In this document: piece after piece, positions 54,981 to 64,000 of the stretch
Layout of the letters: each line of letters begins with the position of its first letter
Position numbering within the stretch: the first letter of the stretch is position 1
DNA from: Mucidula mucida
Taxonomy: Eukaryota; Basidiomycota; Agaricomycetes; Agaricales; Physalacriaceae
Assembly (NCBI GenBank): GCA_015501055.1
Contig: JADNYV010000015.1
Coordinates: 248,001-312,000, forward strand
DNA: 64,000 nucleotides
Reading direction: 5' to 3'
Translations under genes and position numbers: made by a program
Notes under the pieces: generated by a model
Told to the model about the DNA's origin: nothing
Database searches by the model: none
The model's input: only the letters and a program-made list of their open reading frames with translations

Positions 54981-55101
54981 GGCGACCAAGGTGCGTATCC
55001 CGGAGATGCGTGCTCCCTTGACGTGGGCTCCGGGCTTAAGACCTACGGGTCGAACTAAAGCACGCCTTTCTCTTCCTTCGAAATTGATGGCTCATGTTGA
55101 T

Positions 55102-56029
55102 ATGGCTGCTATTGGATGTGCCTTGTACCACAGACGTGCGCAGGGGAAACAATGGAAGGAAGCTGTCGCGTGGTGGCACAAGATGGAATCGCTAACGACG
55201 TTGACTACGATACCAAGCATGGACAAATACCTCTTTCCTCTGCATTCCTTGTTCACCACGCAGTATATAATTAGTGTACAGTGCCTCTGAGAACATAGCT
55301 ACAAGTCAGTCGGTGTATAGAACGTAGCTCTGATTCTGCCACTTCCGTCTGGATATCCGTGTCTTCACTCGCGTTCCCAACTTCCTGTGCAAGTAACTGC
55401 ATGATTGTACAGGGGGAGTGAGTATGAGTATGAGTATGAGTTGGGGCTGCTCACTCCTGCCACATATTAGCGACAGAGGTGAGTCCGTGCTCACGCGTTC
55501 CGGCCCGCGCTCCAATGTCACATTTGATTGGGCACACAAGTTGCCGTCGCCTGTATACACTACATGACGAGATGACGAATGACTATCAGACCCCATGATA
55601 GCCATCCCATCAAGCCGGATTCATTAACAGAAAATATAACAAAATCCATTGTCCGTGACTATCTCAAACCCCGCAACGAGAGTGCCATGTACTCATGCTT
55701 CATCACCATCGAGTGCCTCATCACTGGCCGCGTATCTGTCTTGCTTGTCCTGAAACAGAACCCGCAGACCAAGAGAGACATCCTCGCGCGGTTCAAACCC
55801 GAATTGTCCTGTCAACGCCCGCGACAGCCCGTAAACAGCCTCCTATGTTGTTCTCAGGCCACCCCTTCTCGCTCCAGCAGCACACGGCTCACCAAACGCC
55901 GTTACCCTGGCGAGGAGCGCTATCCTAGTCGAGGCGGACATTGACACTTGCAAGGTGACACCCACGCAGTCGTCCTGACGAGCAGCGGCGCTCTCGTCGA
56001 GGTGCACTGGTGCGACTGTCCATGCATGT
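55102..56029. other. intergenic with a short direct repeat
   Basis: No gene supported. A TATGAG triplet of units occurs at 55421-55440, and the direct repeat described separately begins at 55955. Confidence 0.45.
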
Positions 56030-56115
56030 TCATCCAGACAGACAACAAGCCAAGATGACACTTACACAGTTATCCTGACGAGCAGCGGCGCTCTCGTCGA
56101 GGTGCACTGGTGCAA
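55955..56115. repeat. direct repeat, period about 98 bp
   Basis: The stretch beginning CCTGACGAGCAGCGGCGCTC and ending GGTGCACTGGTGC (about 40 bp) occurs at about 55976-56015 and 56074-56113, within longer, less perfect similarity. It overlaps the 3' end of the broken F-box gene. Confidence 0.85.
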
Positions 56116-56452
56116 TGTGATGTGCAGGTTGGATGCACTGAAAGATGTATCGGGATGTCGCTATAATACTTGACAAATGATTCTTCGAACCTAATACCGC
56201 TCTGCTGGAGCCAAGACAAAAAGCAATGCGCCCCGTGGTATAACTACAATTCTCCGCATCATGAGCGCAAATCAGAGAAATCTGAACATCCAACCCTCCC
56301 GCCTTCATCAACTTCCACTTCAGCAAATTGTCCATCCCAGGCGAAACGTTCCAGCATCGGAGCGAAGCGGCCACATACACACGATCCCGCTTCATAACGG
56401 AGCGCCGAAATTCAACCATCTCAACCAACGGGTCCCGCCAAAATGCGGTGGG

Positions 56453-56457
56453 GAAGG
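56453..56457. repeat. target site duplication, left (GAAGG)
   Basis: GAAGG immediately before the left gypsy LTR; repeated exactly at 62758-62762. Confidence 0.95.
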
Positions 56458-56986
56458 TGTTATGAATTGCCATATTTTCACATTTTCACATCTTATCATA
56501 TCTTATCGGGAGCCTTGTCTTATCAACCAACGGACCGTTTCATCATCTGTTTCGTCACCGATCATACCCCTTTTCATTACCGAAGCCGTACTCATGTCGG
56601 ACACACGTCCAACACATGGATGACATCATACATGCCGATACCTCATGGACTCCCTATTGTATACACACCGCCGACACTCGTAGCACACATGGTCGTTTCA
56701 GTATTATTACTTACATGCAGTCACCACTCGTATTTAATGGTTTCACGGACTAGTAGCATACAACACTGGGTCAAGGGCGTGGAGCATCCCTAGTGGAAAC
56801 GCGTATGGACAAGGAGCTTCAAACACAGACTTACTAGTATATAAGCAGTAGTGTAGTATCATTGTACTTTAGTTCCGATCTCGTTTATACACCTGGCCTA
56901 GCCTAGTTCTACGAACGCAAACACTTTCTTCCTTAGTTCTTGCTGTGGTACCTGGTTGAGTCTCGTGGCTTAGTCAGTCGCTAACA
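56458..56986 (+). repeat. gypsy 5' LTR (529 bp)
   Basis: Begins TGTTATGAATTGCC and ends GTCGCTAACA. It contains TATATAAG at 56838 and a probable transcript start about 33 bp later. Confidence 0.95.
56838..56845 (+). promoter_or_regulatory. TATA box of the gypsy LTR
   Basis: TATATAAG; the predicted transcript start AGTTCCGATCT at 56871 is 33 bp downstream. The same box is at 62609 in the 3' LTR. Confidence 0.75.
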
Positions 56987-56988
56987 GA

Positions 56989-56999
56989 AGATCGGAACT
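56989..56999 (+). promoter_or_regulatory. self-priming primer binding site
   Basis: AGATCGGAACT lies two bases after the 5' LTR and is the exact 11-base complement of AGTTCCGATCT at 56871-56881, the likely 5' end of the RNA. In Tf1/sushi-type elements the RNA 5' end folds back to prime reverse transcription in this way. Confidence 0.75.
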
Positions 57000-57583
57000 C
57001 CTTTCTACCACCTACCACACATCCCTGATCGTCGATCAGCACTTTGCTGTTTGATCATCGCACATTCCCCATCCCCTTTCCTGTTTACAGATCGACGGAT
57101 TCCTAATCCCAGCGCACGTCCGCATACGTGTGTATTGGTCCCAGTAGCGCCGGCTAACAGTTAGAGATAACTGCCTCGGGTGCTGGAAGTAGCCGCTCTC
57201 ACGAGAACGAACTTTTGGCAGTTGCACTTCAGTGGGCGCTGTTTACGGGTCAACCCCCGTTCCCAGGAAAACTTCGGCTTACCTCACACCAGAGGGACGT
57301 CGGCTGGGCAATTGCGAACTTGTGACGAGCTCTTGGGCTCCGTAGATACGTAGTCAGTAGTCGGTAAAATAGTGTAGACAGTTACGATACCTACCTACTT
57401 TACTTACCTTACGATACACATCATCATTCCCCACCCTACCAAGTCCTGGATTCTATTTCAGATCTAGGCGATCCCTCCCTATTCATCCAAACCTCTATTC
57501 CCTCACCTGTTTCATCCAAATCCGCATCACCCATATCCCCACTTTCACCCTTTCACTCTCCAATCCCATCACCCCGATCCATC

Positions 57584-58513
57584 ATGTCCAACGAAGCACC
57601 CGAAGCCGCTCATCACACACCCGCTCATCACGCCAATGACGAAACCAAAGGCCGATCCCTTGTCAACAAGCCTTATGACTATGACGGGGACAAGTCCAAG
57701 TACAAGAGCTGGTGGCGATCGATGTTCACATACATCCGTGACAAGAAGAATAACCTCACATCGGACTCCGAAAGGATTGATGTTGTTCTCTCCTACATCC
57801 GAGGAGATCACGTTGATGCATGGGTCCAGAACTACTCGGACCAGAACTTCGACGAGGAGGAAGAGGAATGGACAGTCTCTTGGACTGAGTTCAAGGAGAA
57901 CTTGAAGGAGCGATTTGTAGACTCCAACCTCGCGCGAGACGCGCAAGATCAGATCGAACGGTTGCGCCAGGGGCAAGACACCGCTCAAGATTTCTTTCAG
58001 AAGTTCGAGGTCCTGCTTACCCAGGCGGAATACTCGAAGGATGACGCATTTGTCGTGCGACTTCTCGAGACCAATGTCAACGAGAAGATCATCGACCAGA
58101 TCTATGGCAGCCGAGATGGGTTGCCAAAGAAGTACAAGGATTGGAAGGCACAGATCATTCAGATCGATCAGCTATGGAGAAGGCGGGCGGCGAGCAAGAG
58201 GTCCGGCATGCAGGTCCGGCCCCAAGCTCCGCAGGCGGCTACATCGAGAGTCAACCCTACGAATCCACCCCCGACGCCGATCACACGACGAGATGCTACC
58301 GGTGTTACCTATGGAGGAGCCGGCAGGCCGATGGACATCGACAACGCACGTCGAAGAGGACTTTGCTTCAGCTGTGGCGAACACGGCCACGTCAGCAGGT
58401 TCTGTCCGAAGAAGGGTCGACCCCAGACGATTCGGGGTTTATGGACCGAGATGAATGATGAGGAGAAGAAGAAGCTGGCCGAAGAGTTGGGTTTTGCGAA
58501 GCTCCCGCAGTAG
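57584..58513 (+). CDS. gypsy Gag
   Basis: 309-residue capsid/nucleocapsid protein. Start MSNEAPEAAHHTPAHHANDE; the capsid-like part includes YDGDKSKYKSWWRSMFTYIR, WTEFKENLKERF, DTAQDFFQKFEVLL and YKDWKAQIIQIDQLWRRR. A CCHC zinc knuckle, CFSCGEHGHVSRFC, sits at about residues 266-279. The stop TAG at 58511 is preceded by a -1 slippery site at 58489-58495, so Gag-Pol is probably made by frameshifting. The AUG follows a leader of nearly 600 nt. Confidence 0.93.
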   Translation: MSNEAPEAAHHTPAHHANDETKGRSLVNKPYDYDGDKSKYKSWWRSMFTYIRDKKNNLTSDSERIDVVLSYIRGDHVDAWVQNYSDQNFDEEEEEWTVSWTEFKENLKERFVDSNLARDAQDQIERLRQGQDTAQDFFQKFEVLLTQAEYSKDDAFVVRLLETNVNEKIIDQIYGSRDGLPKKYKDWKAQIIQIDQLWRRRAASKRSGMQVRPQAPQAATSRVNPTNPPPTPITRRDATGVTYGGAGRPMDIDNARRRGLCFSCGEHGHVSRFCPKKGRPQTIRGLWTEMNDEEKKKLAEELGFAKLPQ

Positions 58514-58531
58514 ACGCAGTCCTGCCGGAGC
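58489..58531 (+). promoter_or_regulatory. -1 ribosomal frameshift site (GGGTTTT plus stem-loop)
   Basis: Heptamer G-GGT-TTT in the Gag frame fits X-XXY-YYZ. Five bases later GCTCC (58501-58505) pairs with GGAGC (58527-58531) and, across one C-C mismatch, GCAG (58507-58510) with CTGC (58522-58525), around an 11-nt loop that contains the Gag stop. Slipping back one base enters the open pol frame at TGC 58495. Confidence 0.75.
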
Positions 58532-61500
58532 AGTCATCAAGGAAAGGGTCGTCAGATGCAGAATCTATTTACAGTACGGGTACTGAAACATCTAAAATAT
58601 CATCGACGACTTTACCACCAAAACCTGCGAAAGAAAGATTTGAGCCAAATACGCCCGAGTGGATCGCACAACGGCTAAGAGAGGATGACGTGTCGAGAGC
58701 AGTGGGAATTCTGAGAGCATGGATGCCGGAGCGGAGAGAGAGAGAAGCGACGGAGGAGAAGGTGATGGCAATCAGAGCGTTGACAAAGGAAGCTGCGGTG
58801 GAAGTTGTGACAGAGTCGAAAAAGTCAAGGAAGTACATCCGGGGAACAAAGGGGCAGGACATGAAACTCCGAGTAACCATAGAGAGCGTACACACAGGCT
58901 CTGAATGGGAAACGAGTGCCCTTCTTGACAGTGGAGCAACGGGTTCTTGTGTCAATAAAGAATTCGTCGAGAAGAACGGACTCCCGATCAAGGAGTTACC
59001 GGTCAAGCTCCCTGTTTACAATGCGGATGGAACCCTAAACGAAGGAGAAGATGTAGAAGAGAAGCTGGAAGAGGGAGAGCGCTTGTTCTGGATGGACTGG
59101 GACGACTATCGCAAAAGCGGAGAAAAGCTGAGATCACAACAGCCTTCATCCGCCGCTGCACCTTACATCGAGGAATTTTCCGATGTATTCAGCAAGGCGG
59201 ACTTTGACAAGTTACCGGAGCGAAGACCCTGGGATCACGCGATAGAACTTACGCCTGGTTCCAAACCGGTTGACTGCAAGGTTTATCCCCTTAGCCCATC
59301 CGAGCAAAAGGCGTTAGATGAGTTTCTGGAAGAAAACATACGGACGGGACGTATACGGCCATCAATTTCACCTATGGCATCACCCTTCTTCTTTGTCAAG
59401 AAGAAGGATGGAAGCCTTCGACCAGTACAGGATTATCGGAAGTTGAACGACATGACAATCAAGAACCGATACCCCTTGCCGTTGATTCAGGAGCTTATCG
59501 ACAAGTTGAAGGGAGCAAAGGTTTTCACAAAGATGGATGTCCGATGGGGTTACAATAACATCCGGATCAAAGACGGTGACGAGTGGAAAGCGGCGTTTAG
59601 AACAAACCGAGGGCTGTTCGAGCCATTAGTAATGTTCTTTGGACTCACAAACTCGCCGGCAACGTTCCAATCGTTCATGAATCACATCTTGAAGGAGTTG
59701 ATTGACGACGGACATGTTATAGTTTACCTGGATGATATACTTATCTTTACAAACACTCTCGAGGAGCATAGACAGATTGTACGAAAGGTATTGGAGATAT
59801 TACGAGTAAATAAGCTGTATTTAAAACCCGAGAAATGTAGTTTTGAGGCACAGACTGTAGATTACTTAGGAGTTATTGTTGGAGGAGGAGAAGTGAAGAT
59901 GGATCCGGCAAAAGTGGACGTAGTGAAGGAATGGAAGGAGCCAACAAAGAAGAAGGAAGTACAGTCATTCCTGGGCTTCTACAACTTTTACCGACGTTTC
60001 ATCCGGGGATTTGCGGGAGTAGCAAAGCCATTGACATCGCTAATTGGGAAGGGCGAGTGGGTTTGGGGCATGGAGCAGCACGAGGCGTTTGAGGAGTTGA
60101 AACGGAGGATGACGGAAGAACCCGTTCTGATTGTGCCACGCGACGACGGCAAGTTTCGAGTCGAGGCGGACTCCTCGAACTATGCGAACGGGGCGGTTCT
60201 TTCCCAGTTTGTTGACGGAAAATGGAGACCAGTAGCTTTCCGGTCTCGCGCGCTGAATGAAGTGGAGCGCAATTATGAGATCTACGACAAAGAGATGATG
60301 GCGATTATGGACTCAATTGACGACTGGAGACAATATCTCCTTGGAGCAAAGGAAACGGTGGAGGTGTTTACCGATCATCAAAACCTCCAGTACTTCCGGA
60401 AGCCACAGAAGTTGAACCGGAGGCAGGCGAGATGGGTTACGGAGTTAGCGGAGTATGACATACAGATGATTCACAAGCCGGGCAAGACGATGGGGAAAGC
60501 TGATGCCTTGTCAAGGATGACAGGCCTTGAGAAGGGGGAAAAAGATAACGAAAACGTTGTTTTGCTCAAGCCGGAGTTTTTTATTTCACAAATTCAATTT
60601 TCTTTACATACAGTAGATACACCGGAGGACGAATTACTTAACAAAATCAAACAAAGAAAAGGAAACAAAGACAGATACGTACAAAAAGCATTAGAAAACA
60701 AAGAAAAAGGATGGGAAGAGAAGGAAAATGGACTTATTATATGGAAGGATCGTATTTACATACCAAAGGACAAAGAATTGCGGGGAAAAGTTATCGGAAT
60801 GCATCACGACGCACAGCTTGCAGGGCATCCCGGACGATACAAGACCCTCGAGCTGATTACACGTACCTATTGGTGGCCAGGAATCAGCCGAGACGTCCGT
60901 GAATACGTAGAAGGGTGTCAAAAATGTCAGGTTACAAAGTCACATCGCACGAAGCCGGCTGCACCTCTTCATCCTATTGATGTGCCAAGCGAGCCATGGG
61001 AGATAGTAGGGACGGACATGATTGGAGAGCTGCCGGAATCAGGAGGATACAACGCGATCAGCACGTTTGTGGACCATTTCACCAAGCGATTACGTATCAT
61101 ACCGACACACACCACTCTGACGTCAGAAGGCATGGCCCGCATTTACCGTGATCGCATTTTCCCCATACATGGGATGCCACGACAGATGATACATGATCGC
61201 GGTCCACAATACCACTCGCGTTTCATGAAGGAATTGTACCGGTTGTTGGGCATACAGGGAAATTTTACAACGGCGTATCATCCACAGGCAAATGGGCAGA
61301 CGGAACGGTTAAACCAAGAGATAGAACATTTCTTACGGTTATTCGTCAACTATCATCAGAACGACTGGCATGAATGGCTACCCTCTGCTGAATTCGTTTA
61401 CAACGATCGAGTTCACTCGGCGACCAAAGTCACTCCGTTCTTCGCAGACATGGGCAGACATCCCTACAAAGGCACCGCTCCGAAAACGGCATCAAGAAAT

Positions 61501-62217
61501 GAGACTGCGCAGGAGTTTGCCGATGGCATGAGGAAGACATGGGATGAAGTGGGGTCAGCATTGAAGATGGCAAAAGAGGACATGAAACGGTTCTATGACA
61601 GGAAGCGAACAGAGGCAGTAGAGTACAAGGAAGGCGACAAAGTATGGCTGGAAGGGACGAATCTCAGCACGGATCGACCAATGAAGAAGCTCGATGACAA
61701 ACGATTCGGGCCGTTCAAAGTGATCAAGAAAGTCGGGACGAGCTCTTACAAGCTCCAGATTCCTCACACGTGGAAAAGCATTCATCCCGTGTTCAATGAG
61801 GCCCTGCTAACGCCTTACCACGAGCCGCAATTTCCGACGCAACCCCGAGACACGCGTCCACCACCTGTGCTGGAAGGAGCCGAACCGGAATGGGAGGTCG
61901 AGAAAGTGGTAAATTCCCGGAAGTACCGCGGGGGTTTTCAATACAAGGTTCACTGGAAGGGTTATGGCACACACGAGCAGACATGGGAACCGGCATGCAA
62001 TCTCAAAAATGCCGACGAAGCCATCAGTGATTTCCACCAACAATATCCGAACAAGCCAAAGCCACCCGCGCTTGCTCGCATTGAAGTCCCCATGTCGCAA
62101 TTTCCATCACATCTATTCCGACCCATGCCACCGCCCGATACCGAACCCCTCGACGTCACGCTACCCTCTGCAGCCCTCATGGAGCGACTCTGGCGCAGAA
62201 TGGAACTTGCGCCTTAA
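58495..62217 (+). CDS. gypsy Pol: protease, RT, RNase H, integrase, chromodomain
   Basis: Pol frame open from the slip site; the first Met is at 58690, so translation as Gag-Pol fusion is expected. Domains in order: protease LLDSGATGSCVNKEF; RT with PVQDYRKLNDMTIKNRYPLP, FTKMDVRWGYNNIRI, FFGLTNSPATFQSFMN and active site VYLDDILIF; RNase H with EADSSNYANGAVLSQF, NYEIYDKEMMAI and FTDHQNLQYF; integrase zinc finger H-x-H ... C-x2-C (AGHPGRYKTLELITRTYWWP, CQKCQ); catalytic residues in GTDMIGELP, HDRGPQYHSRF and NGQTERLNQEIE; and a chromodomain, EWEVEKVVNSRKYRGGFQYK, VHWKGYGTHEQTWEPACNL. The chromodomain marks the chromovirus lineage and may guide insertion towards marked chromatin. All catalytic residues expected are present, with no stop or frameshift. 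Confidence 0.95.
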   Translation, partial: CEAPAVDAVLPEQSSRKGSSDAESIYSTGTETSKISSTTLPPKPAKERFEPNTPEWIAQRLREDDVSRAVGILRAWMPERREREATEEKVMAIRALTKEAAVEVVTESKKSRKYIRGTKGQDMKLRVTIESVHTGSEWETSALLDSGATGSCVNKEFVEKNGLPIKELPVKLPVYNADGTLNEGEDVEEKLEEGERLFWMDWDDYRKSGEKLRSQQPSSAAAPYIEEFSDVFSKADFDKLPERRPWDHAIELTPGSKPVDCKVYPLSPSEQKALDEFLEENIRTGRIRPSISPMASPFFFVKKKDGSLRPVQDYRKLNDMTIKNRYPLPLIQELIDKLKGAKVFTKMDVRWGYNNIRIKDGDEWKAAFRTNRGLFEPLVMFFGLTNSPATFQSFMNHILKELIDDGHVIVYLDDILIFTNTLEEHRQIVRKVLEILRVNKLYLKPEKCSFEAQTVDYLGVIVGGGEVKMDPAKVDVVKEWKEPTKKKEVQSFLGFYNFYRRFIRGFAGVAKPLTSLIGKGEWVWGMEQHEAFEELKRRMTEEPVLIVPRDDGKFRVEADSSNYANGAVLSQFVDGKWRPVAFRSRALNEVERNYEIYDKEMMAIMDSIDDWRQYLLGAKETVEVFTDHQNLQYFRKPQKLNRRQARWVTELAEYDIQMIHKPGKTMGKADALSRMTGLEKGEKDNENVVLLKPEFFISQIQFSLHTVDTPEDELLNKIKQRKGNKDRYVQKALENKEKGWEEKENGLIIWKDRIYIPKDKELRGKVIGMHHDAQLAGHPGRYKTLELITRTYWWPGISRDVREYVEGCQKCQVTKSHRTKPAAPLHPIDVPSEPWEIVGTDMIGELPESGGYNAISTFVDHFTKRLRIIPTHTTLTSEGMARIYRDRIFPIHGMPRQMIHDRGPQYHSRFMKELYRLLGIQGNFTTAYHPQANGQTERLNQEIEHFLRLFVNYHQNDWHEWLPSAEFVYNDRVHSATKVTPFFADMGRHPYKGTAPKTASRNETAQEFADGMRKTWDEVGSALKMAKEDMKRFYDRKRTEAVEYKEGDKVWLEGTNLSTDRPMKKLDDKRFGPFKVIKKVGTSSYKLQIPHTWKSIHPVFNEALLTPYHEPQFPTQPRDTRPPPVLEGAEPEWEVEKVVNSRKYRGGFQYKVHWKGYGTHEQTWEPACNLKNADEAISDFHQQYPNKPKPPALARIEVPMSQFPSHLFRPMPPPDTEPLDVTLPSAALMERLWRRMELAP

Positions 62218-62225
62218 GGAGGGGG
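62216..62225 (+). promoter_or_regulatory. gypsy polypurine tract
   Basis: AAGGAGGGGG just upstream of the 3' LTR, overlapping the pol stop codon. Confidence 0.85.
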
Positions 62226-62228
62226 TGA

Positions 62229-62757
62229 TGTTATGAATTGCCATATTTTCACATTTTCACATCTTATCATATCTTATCGGGAGCCTTGTCTTATCAACCA
62301 ACGGACCGTTTCATCATCTGTTTCGTCACCGATCATACCCCTTTTCATTACCGAAGCCGTACTCATGTCGGACACACGTCCAACACATGGATGACATCAT
62401 ACATGCCGATACCTCATGGACTCCCTATTGTATACACACCGCCGACACTCGTAGCACACATGGTCGTTTCAGTATTATTACTTACATGCAGTCACCACTC
62501 GTATTTAATGGTTTCACGGACTAGTAGCATACAACACTGGGTCAAGGGCGTGGAGCATCCCTAGTGGAAACGCGTATGGACAAGGAGCTTCAAACACAGA
62601 CTTACTAGTATATAAGCAGTAGTGTAGTATCATTGTACTTTAGTTCCGATCTCGTTTATACACCTGGCCTAGCCTAGTTCTACGAACGCAAACACTTTCT
62701 TCCTTAGTTCTTGCTGTGGTACCTGGTTGAGTCTCGTGGCTTAGTCAGTCGCTAACA
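62229..62757 (+). repeat. gypsy 3' LTR (529 bp)
   Basis: Same length as the 5' LTR and identical as far as I could compare. Confidence 0.95.
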
Positions 62758-62762
62758 GAAGG
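62758..62762. repeat. target site duplication, right (GAAGG)
   Basis: Matches 56453-56457. Confidence 0.95.
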
Positions 62763-64000
62763 CTGGTCTGGGGCTCCCCTCAAACGCAACGATCGTCAGG
62801 TCGGTCAACTTGGGTACGAGCACCTGTTTCTTCATAGCATCAAGGACCTCCACTAAGTCCTGTCGATGAGCTGGTCCCAAATCCCCCTAAACCAAATGCT
62901 CAGTTTCTCCAACTCGGGCGTGAGCTTCAAGAGCTCGACGAAAGCCTGCGGCTGCAAGGCACATTCATCAAAGAAAGGCCGGGCTGCGTAGCTGACAGCC
63001 AGACCGATCTATAAGACTATGGATGGCGCGAATCATGGAGCCATCGTTGGCTCGGGAATGAGGGAAAACAGTAACGTCTGCCAACTTGGGCACAGGGAAA
63101 GTCAAGGATTTCGGCGTCTCGTGCGGCCAGTCGCTCAACATAGAGAGGGAAGCCTCAGCAATGGGTACGCAGTCCCAGTACGGGCAAAACGATGCTCGCC
63201 CGGTGTAGACAAGTCCAACACCATGAGCATGTTCATTCCCACCAACGCTCGGTTCGCGTGATAGTCGATCGGCGAGACGCGCCACTTCGCAACACTCCAG
63301 AGCTCGGAGTAATGCGTAAGGTGCGCGGGGAGCTGAAAGATATGACTATCAACCTCAAGAGTGACGCGGCGCAGCTTGGGAGCAACAGCAAACGCTGGCA
63401 TAACGCTGACAGCCAGGTTGACACCTGCACGCGCTGCTACATTCGGCGGTATCGGCGCTCTGATCTCGACGGCCTCCAAGTGGGGAACACGACCGCGGAC
63501 GCGCCTCAGCCACGTGATAGTCTCGTACTCTACGAGACGAAAGTTCTCCGACTTCCAAATCTTGCTGAGACTCAATATCCCCACGAAGAGATCTCGATGG
63601 GCAACGGTAGACGCCGCCTCGTATCGAATGGACAGGGGGCGAAACGCCGCCAAATGAACAACGAGTTTAAGCAAAAGCGTGGCCTTGGTACCGACGGGGG
63701 AGGCAGGTATGTGGAAGCGGGTCCATAGATTGGGAGAGTCTCCGACGATTGAGCTCCATCTCGCGCAAATCCGCAAAAGAAGCCACGGCCCGCTCTCCAT
63801 AGAGGTGAGTGTGAACTCGTCAAAGGTGTTCTCGAAAACTTTCAGAAGCAGCTCGGTGGGGAGGCGGTCGATGGAACAGGGCCTCTGATTCAAGGGCAGT
63901 ACAGCAGTCACAGGGGAAGCCCGTAGGTGGGAGAGGCGGCGGTCAGCCTCCGATGCACGGAATGCTTGGATTATGCCGGAGTGAGTCAAGACTTGGGGCG

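Larger units (their letters stand above)
51225..55101. repeat. inverted duplication, right arm (about 3.9 kb)
   Basis: Reverse-complement match of 39500-43425. The inner end falls within exon 1 of the zinc-cluster-like gene, the outer end just beyond the orphan ORF. Confidence 0.9.
56458..62757 (+). mobile_element. Ty3/gypsy chromovirus-type LTR retrotransposon, intact
   Basis: 6.3-kb element on the plus strand: LTR 56458-56986, self-priming primer site, gag 57584-58513, pol in the -1 frame to 62217 with C-terminal chromodomain, polypurine tract, LTR 62229-62757, 5-bp duplication GAAGG. I found no difference between the LTRs by eye and both coding regions are open, so it is recent and possibly active. 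Confidence 0.96.
56030..64000 (-). pseudogene. F-box gene, decayed and split by a gypsy element; 5' end outside window
   Basis: The right part (64000-62758) begins in frame at the window edge and has SIDRLPTELLLKVFENTFDEF and LLLRICARWSSIVGDSPNLW, a clear F-box, followed by LEAVEIRAPIPPNVAARAG-type leucine-rich sequence to 63135. Further pieces follow in other frames: SLSMLSDWPHETPKSLTFPV, FFDECALQPQAFVELLKLTP, and VEVLDAMKKQVLVPKLTDL, so at least three frameshifts lie between 63190 and 62830. The gypsy insertion interrupts after SPRPAF. The left part (56457-56030) resumes PTAFWRDPLVEMVEFRRSVM and DVQISLIC in frame with it. Because the LTRs look identical while the gene has several breaks, decay probably preceded the insertion. 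Confidence 0.7.

Noticed and set aside
55421..55440. Short TATGAG repeat as a possible CRISPR-like or telomeric array
   Set aside because: Only three units of six bases without spacers; a trivial simple repeat.
58690..62217. Independent start of Pol at its first Met
   Set aside because: The pol frame is open for 195 bp upstream to a slippery heptamer and stem, so fusion by frameshifting is more likely.

Overview
The window looks like a piece of nuclear genome from a filamentous basidiomycete, most probably an Agaricomycete. Its genes are cut by many short GT-AG introns of about 45-60 nt. Recognisable families include conserved eukaryotic housekeeping genes (CTF8, FRA10AC1, eIF6/TIF6, NDUFAF7, a bestrophin-like channel, ATG15), F-box proteins, a TKL-type kinase and a trypsin-like family with a Cys-His-His motif that I know from mushroom-forming fungi. 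Nothing was computed; assignments rest on reading translated motifs and splice signals.

Layout, left to right. 1-1.9 kb: CTF8 and a tRNA-His(GTG) gene with a small intron. 2.2-10.4 kb: two paralogous TPR genes bracketing two F-box genes. 10.4-14.0 kb: a sparse stretch with one copy of a dispersed repeat, then a low-complexity protein gene. 14.0-16.3 kb: no supported gene. 16.3-19.5 kb: a kinase gene whose last two exons encode a Snf2-like bromodomain, divergent from FRA10AC1. 20-21.3 kb: a damaged protease-like gene, followed by the second repeat copy. 22.0-22.9 kb: TIF6. 23.4-29.5 kb: a divergent Ras-like GTPase gene split by a 5.3-kb Ty1/copia element. 29.6-37.5 kb: NDUFAF7, a pyrimidine-rich non-coding stretch, a bestrophin-family gene and an unrecognised coiled-coil protein.

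39.5-55.1 kb is a large inverted duplication. Two arms of about 3.9 kb, each with an F-box gene and an orphan ORF, flank about 7.8 kb holding another F-box gene, ATG15, a frameshifted NmrA-like gene and a zinc-cluster-like gene whose first codons lie in the right arm. 56.0-64.0 kb: a decaying F-box gene split by a 6.3-kb chromodomain-bearing Ty3/gypsy element with apparently identical 529-bp LTRs and a perfect 5-bp target duplication.

The housekeeping genes are independent of each other. The accessory part is shaped by F-box duplication and two retroelement insertions into genes. The most notable observations are: the kinase-bromodomain fusion; a copia insertion carrying an extra 95 bp of pol plus polypurine tract outside its 5' LTR and still flanked by a target duplication; a textbook-like -1 frameshift site and a self-priming signal in the gypsy element; a half-tRNA primer site in the copia element; and the inverted duplication.
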